From: a virus
IMG/VR virus record: IMGVR_UViG_3300045008_000200
Location: 19,214-83,213 of that record
Length of the DNA: 64,000 bases
Reading direction: 5' to 3' (one strand)
Part shown: positions 8,692 to 18,338 of the stretch, piece after piece
How positions within the stretch are numbered: the first letter of the stretch is position 1
Layout: every line of letters starts with the position of its first letter
Program-made: the position numbers and the translations under genes
Notes under the pieces: generated by a model
Databases searched by the model: none
What the model was told of the DNA's origin: nothing
Seen by the model: only the letters and a program-made list of their open reading frames with translations

Positions 8692-9974
8692 TGGCGGAGT
8701 CGATGGTTACTACCATTTCAAGCAAGCACCGCACCGGTGACTTCATGCGCCATGCGCTCCGGCTTTCCGTTTTCGCTCTTCCTGAGAAGACGGGGCGTAA
8801 CGGATCAATGGATATTTCCGGCATTGTGTCCGGTGTGTCCATTGAGGAAGAGCATGGGGCGAAGAAGAAAGACGTGATGGCGACGGTTTCCGTTTTCAAC
8901 TACGACTATGCTATGCAGGAAGTGGTGCTTTTTTCAGAGGGTCATAGGCTCGCCATTTCGATGTTTGACGGGTACGTTGCCAGAGATTTTGGGGATTTCG
9001 TCATTGTGAATCCTGACCGGCAGTACGGAGAGAGTACGTCCTTGAATCTGCGGCTCCGGTCGGATCAAATCGTGAATCAGCTTCAACCCATCTCTTACAA
9101 GTTTGTCAACTGCACCATCGCAGAAGCGGTTGCCGATCTGTGGCAGTCCTTGGGGTATCAGACCGACGTGACGCCCACGGATGAGACTTTTCCCGAAGTC
9201 ATGTTGGCGAATGAAACGGCAGTGCAGTTCACGAAGCGGTGGGCGGAGAAGTTGAATTATGTATGGGGAATCCGAGAGGGGAAATTCTACTTCAAGAAAG
9301 AAGAAGAAGTTGTGGTGGATCATCGGACTGACCCGAAGAACACCCTCAAATTCTCGCCGCCTTTTCCCGAAGTTGGCTCCATTATCTCCGCACGATCACA
9401 GGCGAAGACGGATCAGGCGCGGGGTGGGAAGCCGAAAATTGCCGGGATTGATTTTTCCGCGGGCGGTTTCTCTTCCGATATTATGAATGACCTGATTGCG
9501 GCGGGCAGCGTGCGCACGGAAGAAGGGCGTCCTATTGTCACCGATCCCACCAAGAAACCGTCTTTTCAGGCGACGGACGTGACCCGGTATAAACTGCTCT
9601 CCATGCTGCGTGGCCCGAATTTTCAAGGCGGAGAGGATTCTGATAGCGTTTTGTTGCCGCCCTACTCCTTGGTTCCAAATGTTCCCGGTCGCGTGGGTTT
9701 GATTCAGCGGAGCAACGATCAGGCGAGTGCCATGCGCGATATTCTTTTTGTGCAGAATGCCGTGAATAACTATGAGTTGCAGGTGGTGACGTGGGGCAAC
9801 GCCGCCTTGAGTGTCGCGGGTTTGGTGGACGTAGCCGGGCTTTCGCCCGAAGATAATGGGACGTGGTTCATCAAGAAAATCGTTCATAACTTCGATTCCA
9901 CGTACAAACAGACGTTGACGCTCTATCGTAATGAGCGGGAAGCGGTTGCCAAGAGGAAGAAGATCAAAAAATGA
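8691..9974 (+). CDS. Baseplate hub protein, late control gpD / gp27-like
   Basis: 427 residues from GTG 8691, with GGGGGTG just ahead; ATG 8703 is an alternative. The N-terminal half (YDYAMQEVVLFSEGHRLAIS, FVNCTIAEAVADLWQSLGY, WAEKLNYVWGIREGKFYF) matches the gpD/gp27/VgrG-N hub fold, which forms a trimer that joins the tube to the spike. The spike gene follows with a 4-base overlap, so the two parts of a VgrG-like unit are separate here. Confidence 0.85.
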   Translation: MAESMVTTISSKHRTGDFMRHALRLSVFALPEKTGRNGSMDISGIVSGVSIEEEHGAKKKDVMATVSVFNYDYAMQEVVLFSEGHRLAISMFDGYVARDFGDFVIVNPDRQYGESTSLNLRLRSDQIVNQLQPISYKFVNCTIAEAVADLWQSLGYQTDVTPTDETFPEVMLANETAVQFTKRWAEKLNYVWGIREGKFYFKKEEEVVVDHRTDPKNTLKFSPPFPEVGSIISARSQAKTDQARGGKPKIAGIDFSAGGFSSDIMNDLIAAGSVRTEEGRPIVTDPTKKPSFQATDVTRYKLLSMLRGPNFQGGEDSDSVLLPPYSLVPNVPGRVGLIQRSNDQASAMRDILFVQNAVNNYELQVVTWGNAALSVAGLVDVAGLSPEDNGTWFIKKIVHNFDSTYKQTLTLYRNEREAVAKRKKIKK

Positions 9975-11335
9975 GATGGGTGAATCCACAAGACGGTCGC
10001 ACCTACTTTCTCGGCAAGTACCGTGGGAGAGTAGTGCGTGTGGACGATCCCACGAAAGGGTGCCGGGTACAGTGTCTTGTCCCTGATGTGTACGATGAGA
10101 TTCCTTCCCCGTGGGCCATGCTTTCCCTGCCCGGAAGCGACGTGAAGATTCCCCCCGCTGGTTCGCAGGTGTGGGTGGAGTTTGAGCAGGGAGACCCCGA
10201 CCTTCCGATTGTGTGCGGGTACACTCCGTCCGGCAAGGACGGTTCACAGGCTGCACCGGGGAATGCGCTGGCGGAGGATGACAACACCACGGAGATGTGC
10301 GGCGGCAAGGGTGGGGATGCCGTGGATGTGGAAGACGTGGAAGGCACCAACACCATCTTGGAGCCTACTACTTCTTCACAGCCGGAGTATGGATACGTGC
10401 AATCCCTTCGGGTCAATTCTACCATGTTTGAAGTGGATGGGACTCCCCAAAAAGAGCGCCTTCAAGCCTATCACGACACCGGCGCGTATTGGGAGTTTGG
10501 ACCGGGCGGGCAGTATAATTTCAAGGCTTTTGGTGTCAGTACGTGGTGGTTGAAGGGCAGCAAGGTTGAGATGGTGAGCGGCGGATTGAAAGCCGTGGTG
10601 GGTGCTCCCGCGGAGTATTACTACAACGCCTCTGTCACCACTAAGATCGGCACGGCGTACATCCTCACTGTCGGTGGGGACATTACCGAGACGGTCAATG
10701 GGAGCTTGATTCAGACCTACGAAGGCGGGTGGACGCAGGATGTGGGCGGTCTTGCCAACCTGAGTTACGGTGCCCTGAGCATTATGAGTGGCGGTCCATG
10801 CAATCTTGGTGTTATGGGGGCATACCAGATTGCCGTGACCGGTGCCATGAACGTGACCGTTGCCAACGCCGACTTTCAGAACGGGCAAGTGACTGCCTAC
10901 GCTCTTACCGCCATTGTCGGGAACATCGCTCTCACGGCGACGGCGGGGGCGTTTCTCATCACGTCCGGTACCGCGCTCACTCTCATGGCAGGAGCCGCGG
11001 CGACTCTTACGGCGAGTGCGGCGGTGACTGTGACGGCTGGTGCGGCCATGACGCTCACGGCTTCGGCTGCGTTCACCATTACTGCGGCGAGCGTAGTGCA
11101 GACTGCGCCGACGAATACGATTGTGGGGAAAGTGTTTCTTGGTGTGGCTGGCGCGGCTAATCCGGCAGTGCTTGGGATTGAGTTTGTGGCCTTGATGACG
11201 GCTCTTTTTACGTGGCTTGACACGCACACGCACACGGGAAATCTTGGGGCTCCGACGACCGTACCCATCGTGCCTTCAACGTCTGTGGCCAGTCTGGTGA
11301 CGGCTACTCAATCGAAAACGGTGACGTTGGTATGA
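9971..11335 (+). CDS. Baseplate central spike (gpV/gp5 OB-fold with beta-helix)
   Basis: 454 residues. Residues 12-90 look like the OB fold of gp5/gpV/VgrG spikes (KYRGRVVRVDDPTKGCRVQ, PPAGSQVWVEFEQGDPDLP, VCGY). From about 240 to 380 a run of alternating short repeats (ALTATAGAF, TLMAGAAATLTA, TVTAGAAMTLTA) predicts the triple-stranded beta-helix that forms the membrane-piercing needle. An HTHTG motif near 420 resembles metal-binding tip sequences seen in phage spikes. There is no lysozyme domain. It overlaps the hub gene by 4 bases. Confidence 0.87.
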   Translation: MRWVNPQDGRTYFLGKYRGRVVRVDDPTKGCRVQCLVPDVYDEIPSPWAMLSLPGSDVKIPPAGSQVWVEFEQGDPDLPIVCGYTPSGKDGSQAAPGNALAEDDNTTEMCGGKGGDAVDVEDVEGTNTILEPTTSSQPEYGYVQSLRVNSTMFEVDGTPQKERLQAYHDTGAYWEFGPGGQYNFKAFGVSTWWLKGSKVEMVSGGLKAVVGAPAEYYYNASVTTKIGTAYILTVGGDITETVNGSLIQTYEGGWTQDVGGLANLSYGALSIMSGGPCNLGVMGAYQIAVTGAMNVTVANADFQNGQVTAYALTAIVGNIALTATAGAFLITSGTALTLMAGAAATLTASAAVTVTAGAAMTLTASAAFTITAASVVQTAPTNTIVGKVFLGVAGAANPAVLGIEFVALMTALFTWLDTHTHTGNLGAPTTVPIVPSTSVASLVTATQSKTVTLV

Positions 11336-11613
11336 AGGAAAAAGACGGAGATAGACTGCTTGAGGAAGTTGCGGACGGCGTGAAAGGGCTTTTCACCCCG
11401 GATGGGACGCTCCCGGAGTGGAAGGGGCTGGCCGATACGCAATTCGGGCAGCGAATCGTTGACTTGGCGGGGAAGGCCAAGGAAGCTGAGAGAGTGATTC
11501 TTGAACAAGCGGTGGTGCAGTTGCATGGCTTAGCGATGCTGGCGCAACATTTTTTGCCGCCGGGGACGAAGGTGAACGTGCCGACGCTTGAGGAATTGAA
11601 GAATGTCCGCTAA
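11332..11613 (+). CDS. Small helical protein of the baseplate operon
   Basis: 93 residues, starting within the stop of the spike gene (ATGA) and overlapping the next gene by 11 bases. The sequence is mostly predicted helix (LLEEVADGVKGLF, VILEQAVVQLHGLAMLAQH), acidic at the N-terminus. No family is recognised; the position suggests a baseplate or tail-completion role. Confidence 0.8.
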   Translation: MKEKDGDRLLEEVADGVKGLFTPDGTLPEWKGLADTQFGQRIVDLAGKAKEAERVILEQAVVQLHGLAMLAQHFLPPGTKVNVPTLEELKNVR

Positions 11614-12841
11614 CGGCCAATGGGTAACGCTGCATCTCGAACTGCCGCCTGCCTTGCAGTCCATTTTGGACGTAGGGGCGGACGGGTTGGACGCGGTGGC
11701 TACTTTTTTGGAAGCGCAAGCGGCTTTCTTGCAGTTGATCGCGGACATGGCGCAGGCTCTTTTTGACGCCTACTCTGCCATTGTGAACGCTCTCATCACG
11801 ATGGTTCAAAATTTTCTTCTCGACCTGAAAAATGCGGGCATCTACGTCTTTTTGGATTATCCGAATAACTTGAAACTCTCCGACTTCAATCCGGCGGCGG
11901 AAGAGAATTGGGAAGGGACGATTTTTGATGACGACCTTCTTGCTGCTGCTTCCTTGAATGATGTTGACCTTGTGGCTATTGCCAAGCAGCGGAAATCGTG
12001 GAGCCGACAGTCAAATATGTTGCTGAGTTTCGGTGACGTGCTTTCCCGCATCTCCACCGGATTCTATGACGTGCATGACCCTTATCGTCCGCGGTTTTCC
12101 GAGACGGCGGCGACCTTTGGGGTAGTGATTCTCGCCTATTCCGTGGAGCTTGCCCTGTTTTTGAAGATGGTACGGCAACTTTCTGACATCTTTGCCCTCT
12201 CCGATCTCCGGGGCATTCTTCAACCGGCTATTGTGTCGGATGCCTTCAAAGCACTTTGGGGCAAAGCGGTGGACGAATGGGATTCGGTGGATTGGGAAAA
12301 TTGGAAGCCGCAGCTTCCCGCTAGTTTTCGCAATCCGGGGGCCTTCCCGAACTGGCTGGGGAGATTTACTTTTCAAGACCTTTTTCCGCCACTCGGACAG
12401 TTATTGCAGGCGTTGGCGAACATGCTTGAATTGCTCCGTCCCAATGGAGATATTGCGAAATTTATTCAGGATATGATAAACGCTTTGGTCAGAAAGGTTG
12501 ATAGAATCCGCAGGCTTGCAGAGACTTTGGCGGAGTTGGCCGATTTGATCCGAAACGTCTTTTCCGGTACTCAGTTGTGCGCGTGTGCTATCAATTCCGC
12601 GGAAGGAAATAGTGGATTTATCAATGGTCTTCGCTCTGCCAAAGGCGCTCCGCAGTTTGAGAAAGCCCTTTGTTGCTCGGTGGTGCTTTACACCGGCGGG
12701 CCGGGCATCGTTCCCTTGCAGTTGCTTTTCAGTGGCGAAGGCGAGCCTATCCCCGGATCGAGTTATGAGGAAAATCTTGAGAATGAGCGGCAGGATGAGC
12801 CGATTGTGCCGCCGGACTACACGGGGCGTGATCCACAATGA
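11603..12841 (+). CDS. Unidentified baseplate-operon protein, 412 residues
   Basis: No known family was recognised. The N-terminal 80 residues are strongly hydrophobic and helical (ATFLEAQAAFLQLIADMAQ, YSAIVNALITMVQNFLLDL), the middle has Trp-rich segments (DEWDSVDWENWKPQLP) and the C-terminal third holds a CAC and a CCS motif. The hydrophobic helices could be membrane-active or form a multimer core. Overlapping starts and stops with both neighbours make co-translation with baseplate proteins likely. The same location in other contractile systems often holds poorly conserved baseplate accessory proteins. Confidence 0.8.
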   Translation: MSANGQWVTLHLELPPALQSILDVGADGLDAVATFLEAQAAFLQLIADMAQALFDAYSAIVNALITMVQNFLLDLKNAGIYVFLDYPNNLKLSDFNPAAEENWEGTIFDDDLLAAASLNDVDLVAIAKQRKSWSRQSNMLLSFGDVLSRISTGFYDVHDPYRPRFSETAATFGVVILAYSVELALFLKMVRQLSDIFALSDLRGILQPAIVSDAFKALWGKAVDEWDSVDWENWKPQLPASFRNPGAFPNWLGRFTFQDLFPPLGQLLQALANMLELLRPNGDIAKFIQDMINALVRKVDRIRRLAETLAELADLIRNVFSGTQLCACAINSAEGNSGFINGLRSAKGAPQFEKALCCSVVLYTGGPGIVPLQLLFSGEGEPIPGSSYEENLENERQDEPIVPPDYTGRDPQ

Positions 12842-13224
12842 GTGGGATGTTCACCAGCATTGAGAGGGATACGATTTTGCGGGCACTCTCCGACTTGAGA
12901 GCCGTGTATTCCAAGTCAGAGGTTGCCAAGGAACGGCAGCGGCTTTTTGATTTACAGGCGGAGGTGGAGCGCAGACGGAAGGGCATTGAGGACGCTCGGA
13001 GTTTGCTGGCCGATTTGGAACACGCGGCGCGTTTGGTGCAAGCGATTGCACCTGATCTGGCTTATGCCTTCACGGTTCGTGCGAATGTGGTGCGGGAGCA
13101 GATAAAGAAGTTGAATCCGGCTGACTTAGAGCATAGAATGACGGGGATTGAAAACGATTTAGCGTTGGTGGCACTCTTGGGTGTTACGTTGTCCACGGAT
13201 TACAGGGAGCTTTTTGAGGAATGA
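12838..13224 (+). CDS. Coiled-coil protein of the baseplate operon
   Basis: 128 residues, ATGA overlap with the preceding gene and with the gp25-like gene after it. Residues 25-65 (SEVAKERQRLFDLQAEVERR and onward) form a likely coiled coil. The 14-bp palindrome copy at 13037-13050 lies inside this gene and encodes VQAIA. No family is recognised. Confidence 0.8.
   Translation: MSGMFTSIERDTILRALSDLRAVYSKSEVAKERQRLFDLQAEVERRRKGIEDARSLLADLEHAARLVQAIAPDLAYAFTVRANVVREQIKKLNPADLEHRMTGIENDLALVALLGVTLSTDYRELFEE
13037..13050. repeat. 14-bp dispersed palindrome (exact consensus)
   Basis: TGCAAGCGATTGCA within the coding sequence of 12838-13224. One of four exact copies in this orientation. Confidence 0.7.
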
Positions 13225-13706
13225 TTCGGCAAACTCCATACGATCCTGTTGGTGTGGGAATCAAAAGTCCCATGTCCTTCGATGGGGGTGGGCTGAATCT
13301 CACCGCTAGAACACGGGTCAAGGTGGTAGGGGATGCCGGAATTGGGGACGGTCCTCAGACCTTCACCCGTGAAGTGATTTCCGCGACGAACGAAGAGCGC
13401 AGGCAGACCATTGCGCAGGTGATGAATCGAATTGCCCTCACGCCGCAGAAGACGCGCTTTATGGACGGCGGCTACGGGTCTCTGGTGCCGGATTTTGTGT
13501 TTGAGACGAATGAGGATTGGGTGTGGGCGCTGGCGGCGTCCTACGCGAGCTTGGCGATTTGGTCTAGCGATGCCCGCGTGGTGGTGCAACAGGCGTGGGG
13601 CGAAGCGTCCGATGATGAAGAATACGCCTTCCTTGTGCATGTGGCGTACTCCGTGAAAGGCACCAGCCTGCTCGGAGAAGTGCAGATTGGGGTGGTGCAG
13701 CGATGA
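13221..13706 (+). CDS. Baseplate wedge protein, gpW/gp25 family
   Basis: 161 residues. The central segment RIALTPQKTRFMDGGYGSL followed by VPDFVFETNED matches the GPW_gp25 family (RIxTxxGxRxxxPxYGSxL, FExN), the wedge protein with a lysozyme-like fold that nucleates the sheath on the baseplate. It overlaps the gpJ-like gene by 4 bases, the standard W-J gene order. Confidence 0.88.
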   Translation: MIRQTPYDPVGVGIKSPMSFDGGGLNLTARTRVKVVGDAGIGDGPQTFTREVISATNEERRQTIAQVMNRIALTPQKTRFMDGGYGSLVPDFVFETNEDWVWALAASYASLAIWSSDARVVVQQAWGEASDDEEYAFLVHVAYSVKGTSLLGEVQIGVVQR

Positions 13707-15496
13707 CGAAATCGTGGAGACTTCCTTCCCTTGATTATACGAGCCGGGACTACCAAGCCATCCGCAACGACGCGGTGGAGCGAATCAGCGCCTTTATCGA
13801 AGAGTGGACGGACCACTCTCCATCTGATCCCGGCATTGTGATTTTACAGCTTTTTGCGGGGATGCACGATGTTTTGCACTTTTACGCCGACCGCGGGGTG
13901 AAGGAAAATCTCATCACCGATGTTCTTGGTCGCAGAAACATGATTGCGCTGGCCGCGCTGGTGGGACAGAGGCTTTTGGGCAAGGCTCCGGCGGTTGCCA
14001 ATATGACTTTCGACATTCCAGCGCAGCCTACGGATACTTCGATACCCACCGGCACTCTCTTGACGACGCAGGGGGTCACTCCGGCGGTTTATTTTGAGAC
14101 CCGGCAGGATGTGACGATCTTGGCGGGCGATACTCGTGTGGAAGACGTGCTTGCCGCGGCGGGGCGTACTTTCTCCGGCACTATCGGCACGTCCAACGGA
14201 CAGGAATGGCAGAGCTTCCTTGTGGCGGATACGGACGATGTACTTGATGAGGGTATTACCGTTACCGTGGACGGGGTGCCTTGGACTTATATTGCGAGCC
14301 TGGGCTTGGCGGAGCCGAATGGGACCAACTGGACGTACACACGGGATGAGCGTGGACGGGTGTATGTTTGCTTCGGCAACGGTACGGCTGATTCCGGGTA
14401 TGGATTGATCCCCGACAACCTTGCGGTGATTGAGGCGGCGTGGCGACAGGGCGGGGGGCGGTTTTCTTCGGTCCCCAAGAACACCATTCGTACCGTGGTC
14501 TCCACCATCATGTCCGGTGGCATACCCATCTCCGTATCTTGTACGAATCCGAATCCGGCGGAAGGTGGGGATGAGGAAGAGGATATTGAAGTGGCCCGGC
14601 GACGCATCCCACGGGCCTTCAAGGCGAATGACAGGGGCGTGACCGCTGGCGATCTGGAAGCGTTGGCGGAGAGCATTCCCGGTGTGGTGCAATCGCTTGC
14701 ATTGGTGACGCAGCCGGGGCATTGGACCGTGTATGTTGCCCCGCATCCTACGGTGGGAGCGGGTACACTTGGCGGTACCGATCCGTTTGGGTACACCGTT
14801 CTGGCAACGCAGGAGCTTTCGCAGCAGGCATTGGCAACGGTTGTGACCAATGCTCTGCTCGGCAAAAAGATGGGCACGGATAGTGTGCGAGCGATGCTGG
14901 TGCGGTACATGCCGGTGGAGATCGTCACCACGCTCTACCTGCTCCCCGGAGCGCGGCGGGATGCCGTGGAGGGGGAGCTTGCTACCTTCTTGAAGAGCTA
15001 CTTCGACGTGACCACCCGCGAGATTGGGTTGACCGGGCGTGTGCAGGGGGACGCCAACTTATCGAAGTGGGAAGACGACGTGGGGGATTTGGAAGGGGTG
15101 GATTACGCCACCACTACGCGGTTTCAGCTTCGTCCGATGGTGGAGACCATTCAGGCGGTGGGCACTCCCGTCTTCTCAAGCATCGTTACCACGGAGCACA
15201 CACGGCACGCCTATTGGGAAGTCCTGTTTACCAGTCCCACGGTGTTCGTGGTGTATCGACAGGATATTGGCGGACCGCGAATCCTGCAATCCGACTTGGG
15301 GCTTGTTGGGAAGTCCTATGTGTCGGCAGATGGGGAAGTTCAATTCTCCATCACGGTGCCTTCCGGCGGTACTCCCCCGGCTTCGGGAGATCGTTTTCGT
15401 TTTCGAGTGTCTCCGCAGCTTGATACGGTGAGGATATTGACCGGTGAGATGGCTGTTGGCGGTATCCTGAGTTATACAATGGAAGGCGGTGCGTGA
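13703..15496 (+). CDS. Baseplate J-like protein (gpJ / T4 gp6)
   Basis: 597 residues. The beginning (LPSLDYTSRDYQAIRNDAVE, then SDPGIVILQLFAGMHDVLHFY) is the classic start of large baseplate J proteins, which form the wedge ring that controls sheath contraction. The region GVTAGDLEALAESIPGVVQS is also typical. The gene carries an inverse copy of the 14-bp palindrome at 14688. It is followed by a gpI-position gene, as in P2-like baseplates. Confidence 0.92.
   Translation: MTKSWRLPSLDYTSRDYQAIRNDAVERISAFIEEWTDHSPSDPGIVILQLFAGMHDVLHFYADRGVKENLITDVLGRRNMIALAALVGQRLLGKAPAVANMTFDIPAQPTDTSIPTGTLLTTQGVTPAVYFETRQDVTILAGDTRVEDVLAAAGRTFSGTIGTSNGQEWQSFLVADTDDVLDEGITVTVDGVPWTYIASLGLAEPNGTNWTYTRDERGRVYVCFGNGTADSGYGLIPDNLAVIEAAWRQGGGRFSSVPKNTIRTVVSTIMSGGIPISVSCTNPNPAEGGDEEEDIEVARRRIPRAFKANDRGVTAGDLEALAESIPGVVQSLALVTQPGHWTVYVAPHPTVGAGTLGGTDPFGYTVLATQELSQQALATVVTNALLGKKMGTDSVRAMLVRYMPVEIVTTLYLLPGARRDAVEGELATFLKSYFDVTTREIGLTGRVQGDANLSKWEDDVGDLEGVDYATTTRFQLRPMVETIQAVGTPVFSSIVTTEHTRHAYWEVLFTSPTVFVVYRQDIGGPRILQSDLGLVGKSYVSADGEVQFSITVPSGGTPPASGDRFRFRVSPQLDTVRILTGEMAVGGILSYTMEGGA
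14688..14701. repeat. 14-bp dispersed palindrome (reverse orientation)
   Basis: TGCAATCGCTTGCA, the exact reverse complement of the consensus, inside the baseplate J gene. Confidence 0.7.
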
Positions 15497-18291
15497 TGGG
15501 TGTTCCGTCCTTCATCATCAAAGTCACTCCCACCCACGTTCCTCTCAATGGCGAGTTGATCGTGGACGCGATTCCTTCGGAACCTTTGCGGGGATATCCA
15601 GATATTACGGTGGACATGGCGACGTTGGTTGCCGGTCCAATGTATCAGCCGTGGGGGGCTTACCGGGCCGTTTTCGTGGTCCGTGGATATAATAACGGTT
15701 TGGTTCGGGTGCGCGGATTTTCCTATGAGGATGGGTTGGAAGGCGCATCCTTGGTGTCCGGTGCGTTTACGCTCGGTGCCGGTGTTCCCGTTGGCGTAGA
15801 GGGGGTGGGGTGGTCCCCGCCGGGTGTGAGTCTTGAGTTTGCTCCCGGTATGGCAGCTTCCGATGTGTTGGCGGCGTTCAACTTCCGGGTGGAACGTGGG
15901 TACGAAGGTCCACAGGTGGTGTGCAAGTGGGACAATCCGACCAACGAACCACTACTGCTTGTGGTTCGTACTGAATTTGCATGGCCGGAAGATGCTGATG
16001 GCACTTTTGGAAATTCCTTTGCGTTTCCGATGATCTATGGCGTGACCTCTTTTGCCGATGTGTGGTGCCAAGATGGGGTCATGTACTACTACGGTTTGTA
16101 TCGAGTGAACCTGGGCAGTGGCGATCCCCTACTGGAATGCCTCGGTCATGGGGCAATCTTTCCCATTGATAACCGTCCCACGGTGGAGCTTGTTCCGCAG
16201 ACGCCGGTTTTGGATGTTGTGGGCACTCTTCCGATGGCTCCGGTGGATGGGGACAGGTATTTGCTGGATGCGTCCCATCCCGAATCTCCGAAAATTGCCA
16301 CGTACACCGGCGGGGCTTGGGTGTATGAGATGCCTTCTCGCAGGTGGTCCGTGGTGTCCCCTCTCTGTACCAGTCCCCTCATGCGCTCTATTTTCAACAC
16401 GCTTGCGTTTCCGACGACATGGTGTTTTCGTGAATTTGGTGCTTACCTGCAAGACCTTACTGGATCGCCAGGTCTTTGGTGCCCCTTTGTGGATAAGGAG
16501 CGTCTTGACCTCTACTCCTTCTTGGATTTGTTTGACCGGGCGCAGGATTCCAAGTCCGTGACCAAAGCCCTGTCAACTCAGACCTTGGAGGAGTTGGAGT
16601 TTGATGAGAGGTTCAACTTCGAGACCGATCCGGGGATGATGCAGCCTGCGGCAAAGCGGTTTCTCAAACTTTTCACCTTGCCTATTGGGACAGCCAAGGG
16701 GTTGATTGACTGGCAGCGGAATAGCTTGATGCGGGTGAACACCACCGATTTGCGTCTTGTGCCCAACATTGGTGCCTTGGTGGGATATGAACACTACGAC
16801 GCCCTGCCGGTATCTTTGCAGCGATTTCTCGTCTTGAATCTGAGTCACTTTTATCCCATTCTTGGCCGGTGGGATGAGATCGGGAGAGCTTTCCGAAACT
16901 GGCTTGGTCCGGGGTATGATTTCAATTTGAAACCCTTTGCGAGCAACGTAGCCTACATGAACGAGGCCATGTTTGCCGTGGTGACGCCTTCCCCGGAAGA
17001 AACCGGAACAGAGCTTGACTGCGGTTTCTACATGACGCACACCGACCCGGAAAACGTACATCACTTCAAAGGCGTGGAGCTTTTTGCCGACATAAACCCT
17101 TTCTTGGTCACGTCGATGGCCGACCCCGAACTAGGTCCGTCCGAGTTTAGGCCGAAGCTGACCCCCACAAGGCGGGGAGCTTTTTGGACCGTGGTATCGG
17201 CAACGCAAACTACCGAGCCGACTATAGATCAGGTGGGACAGCTATTTTTAGTGCCGGTGGGTGCCGATCCGGGGTGGGCGCGCTTTGAGCGGGCCGTTGT
17301 TTTCGTTTTTGACGTTGGCGTGTATTTCCCGTGTTGGCCTTGGGACTACGAGGGGATTGTGGCCGAAGATACCGGACACCTATGGGTGTTTCGGCAAACG
17401 TGGCTTGGCGATCCGTTGGACCCACAAACGCACGGGGAATGGTTTGAGCTTCCGGGGCTGCAACAGTTCTATGCCTTGCAGTGGTGGTTGCAATGCTATG
17501 GAGCGCCGGGGACGCTGCACATGGAGTTTCGGGATCGTCCTTTTCCCCCGATGAGCCTGGTGGATGACCTGCGAAGTTGGCCCAATGGTCCGGTTACGTC
17601 GGTTACGTCGAAGCACGGGTGGTGGTCGGACACGGTTCCACCCATTTCCCTTCCGCCTGTGATTCCCTTTGACAAGCATGAGATCATGGGGGTGCATTAT
17701 CTTCGTGGCGGGGTGCCGGATTTGCCTTCCGGTTGGAGTCCGGGATCGAGTCCGTCTCTTTTGCAAGGAGTATTTGATTTTGCTTGCGCTGGTTATGGGC
17801 ATCGTAGGTTTGAGTTTACTTTGGATTTTGTACTCCCCGTAGGTTTTCCCGGTCCGACGATGCTGGGGGCGGTTCCTGTGGGCGATACGGCTTTTTATTG
17901 CCCGATTTCCTTGGCGTGTCGTGTGGATAATTTTGGTTTCTCTAATGGATTAGCCATGCTTACTGCGGTGACTTCGGGTGGTGTGTGCAGTTTTGTTTTC
18001 ACCGTTGGTCCCATACCAGGGGGCTCTTTTCCCGGCTCTTATCAAATAATTCCGGTGGGTGCTTTGGCGGACGGCAATCCGCATACGCTTTTCGTTGCGT
18101 GGGATTTGGATGACCAGCTAATTTCTGCCACTATTGATGGAATATATGGGATAGAGCATCCCGTTGTTTCGACCGGTGTACCGAATGGCATTGCTATCGT
18201 TTCTTGGGGTGGGCGGACATGGGTGGGGGCACCGTTGGTGAATGACATTCCCCCGTGGGATTTCACGAATCTTGAGATTTCCGTTGACTGA
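15496..18291 (+). CDS. Large gpI-position tail protein with LamG-like C-terminus
   Basis: 931 residues from ATG 15496, which overlaps the gpJ stop by one base; GTG 15493 also reads in frame. The central part (residues about 345-480, KALSTQTLEELEFDERFNFE to FYPILGRWDEIGRAFRNWLG) resembles the gpI/tail-protein-I type that follows gpJ. The last 190 residues (FEFTLDFVLPVGF, DGNPHTLFVAWDLDDQLIS) look like a LamG/concanavalin-type carbohydrate-binding sandwich, suggesting a role in fiber attachment or surface binding. The N-terminal 330 residues are beta-rich and unassigned. Family calls come from pattern and gene order only. Confidence 0.75.
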   Translation: MGVPSFIIKVTPTHVPLNGELIVDAIPSEPLRGYPDITVDMATLVAGPMYQPWGAYRAVFVVRGYNNGLVRVRGFSYEDGLEGASLVSGAFTLGAGVPVGVEGVGWSPPGVSLEFAPGMAASDVLAAFNFRVERGYEGPQVVCKWDNPTNEPLLLVVRTEFAWPEDADGTFGNSFAFPMIYGVTSFADVWCQDGVMYYYGLYRVNLGSGDPLLECLGHGAIFPIDNRPTVELVPQTPVLDVVGTLPMAPVDGDRYLLDASHPESPKIATYTGGAWVYEMPSRRWSVVSPLCTSPLMRSIFNTLAFPTTWCFREFGAYLQDLTGSPGLWCPFVDKERLDLYSFLDLFDRAQDSKSVTKALSTQTLEELEFDERFNFETDPGMMQPAAKRFLKLFTLPIGTAKGLIDWQRNSLMRVNTTDLRLVPNIGALVGYEHYDALPVSLQRFLVLNLSHFYPILGRWDEIGRAFRNWLGPGYDFNLKPFASNVAYMNEAMFAVVTPSPEETGTELDCGFYMTHTDPENVHHFKGVELFADINPFLVTSMADPELGPSEFRPKLTPTRRGAFWTVVSATQTTEPTIDQVGQLFLVPVGADPGWARFERAVVFVFDVGVYFPCWPWDYEGIVAEDTGHLWVFRQTWLGDPLDPQTHGEWFELPGLQQFYALQWWLQCYGAPGTLHMEFRDRPFPPMSLVDDLRSWPNGPVTSVTSKHGWWSDTVPPISLPPVIPFDKHEIMGVHYLRGGVPDLPSGWSPGSSPSLLQGVFDFACAGYGHRRFEFTLDFVLPVGFPGPTMLGAVPVGDTAFYCPISLACRVDNFGFSNGLAMLTAVTSGGVCSFVFTVGPIPGGSFPGSYQIIPVGALADGNPHTLFVAWDLDDQLISATIDGIYGIEHPVVSTGVPNGIAIVSWGGRTWVGAPLVNDIPPWDFTNLEISVD

Positions 18292-18312
18292 CTTCCGGGC
18301 TAAGGCTAAACT
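18284..18312 (+). promoter_or_regulatory. Predicted sigma70-type promoter before the fiber gene
   Basis: TTGACT (18284-18289), 17 bases, TAAACT (18307-18312). The -35 box overlaps the end of the preceding gene and the -10 lies 27 bases ahead of the start of the large fiber gene. It lacks the GTGT end of the spacer seen in the regulated promoter set, so it belongs to another class. Confidence 0.5.
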
Positions 18313-18338
18313 GCCTGACCAAGAAGGAGTAAGTGAAA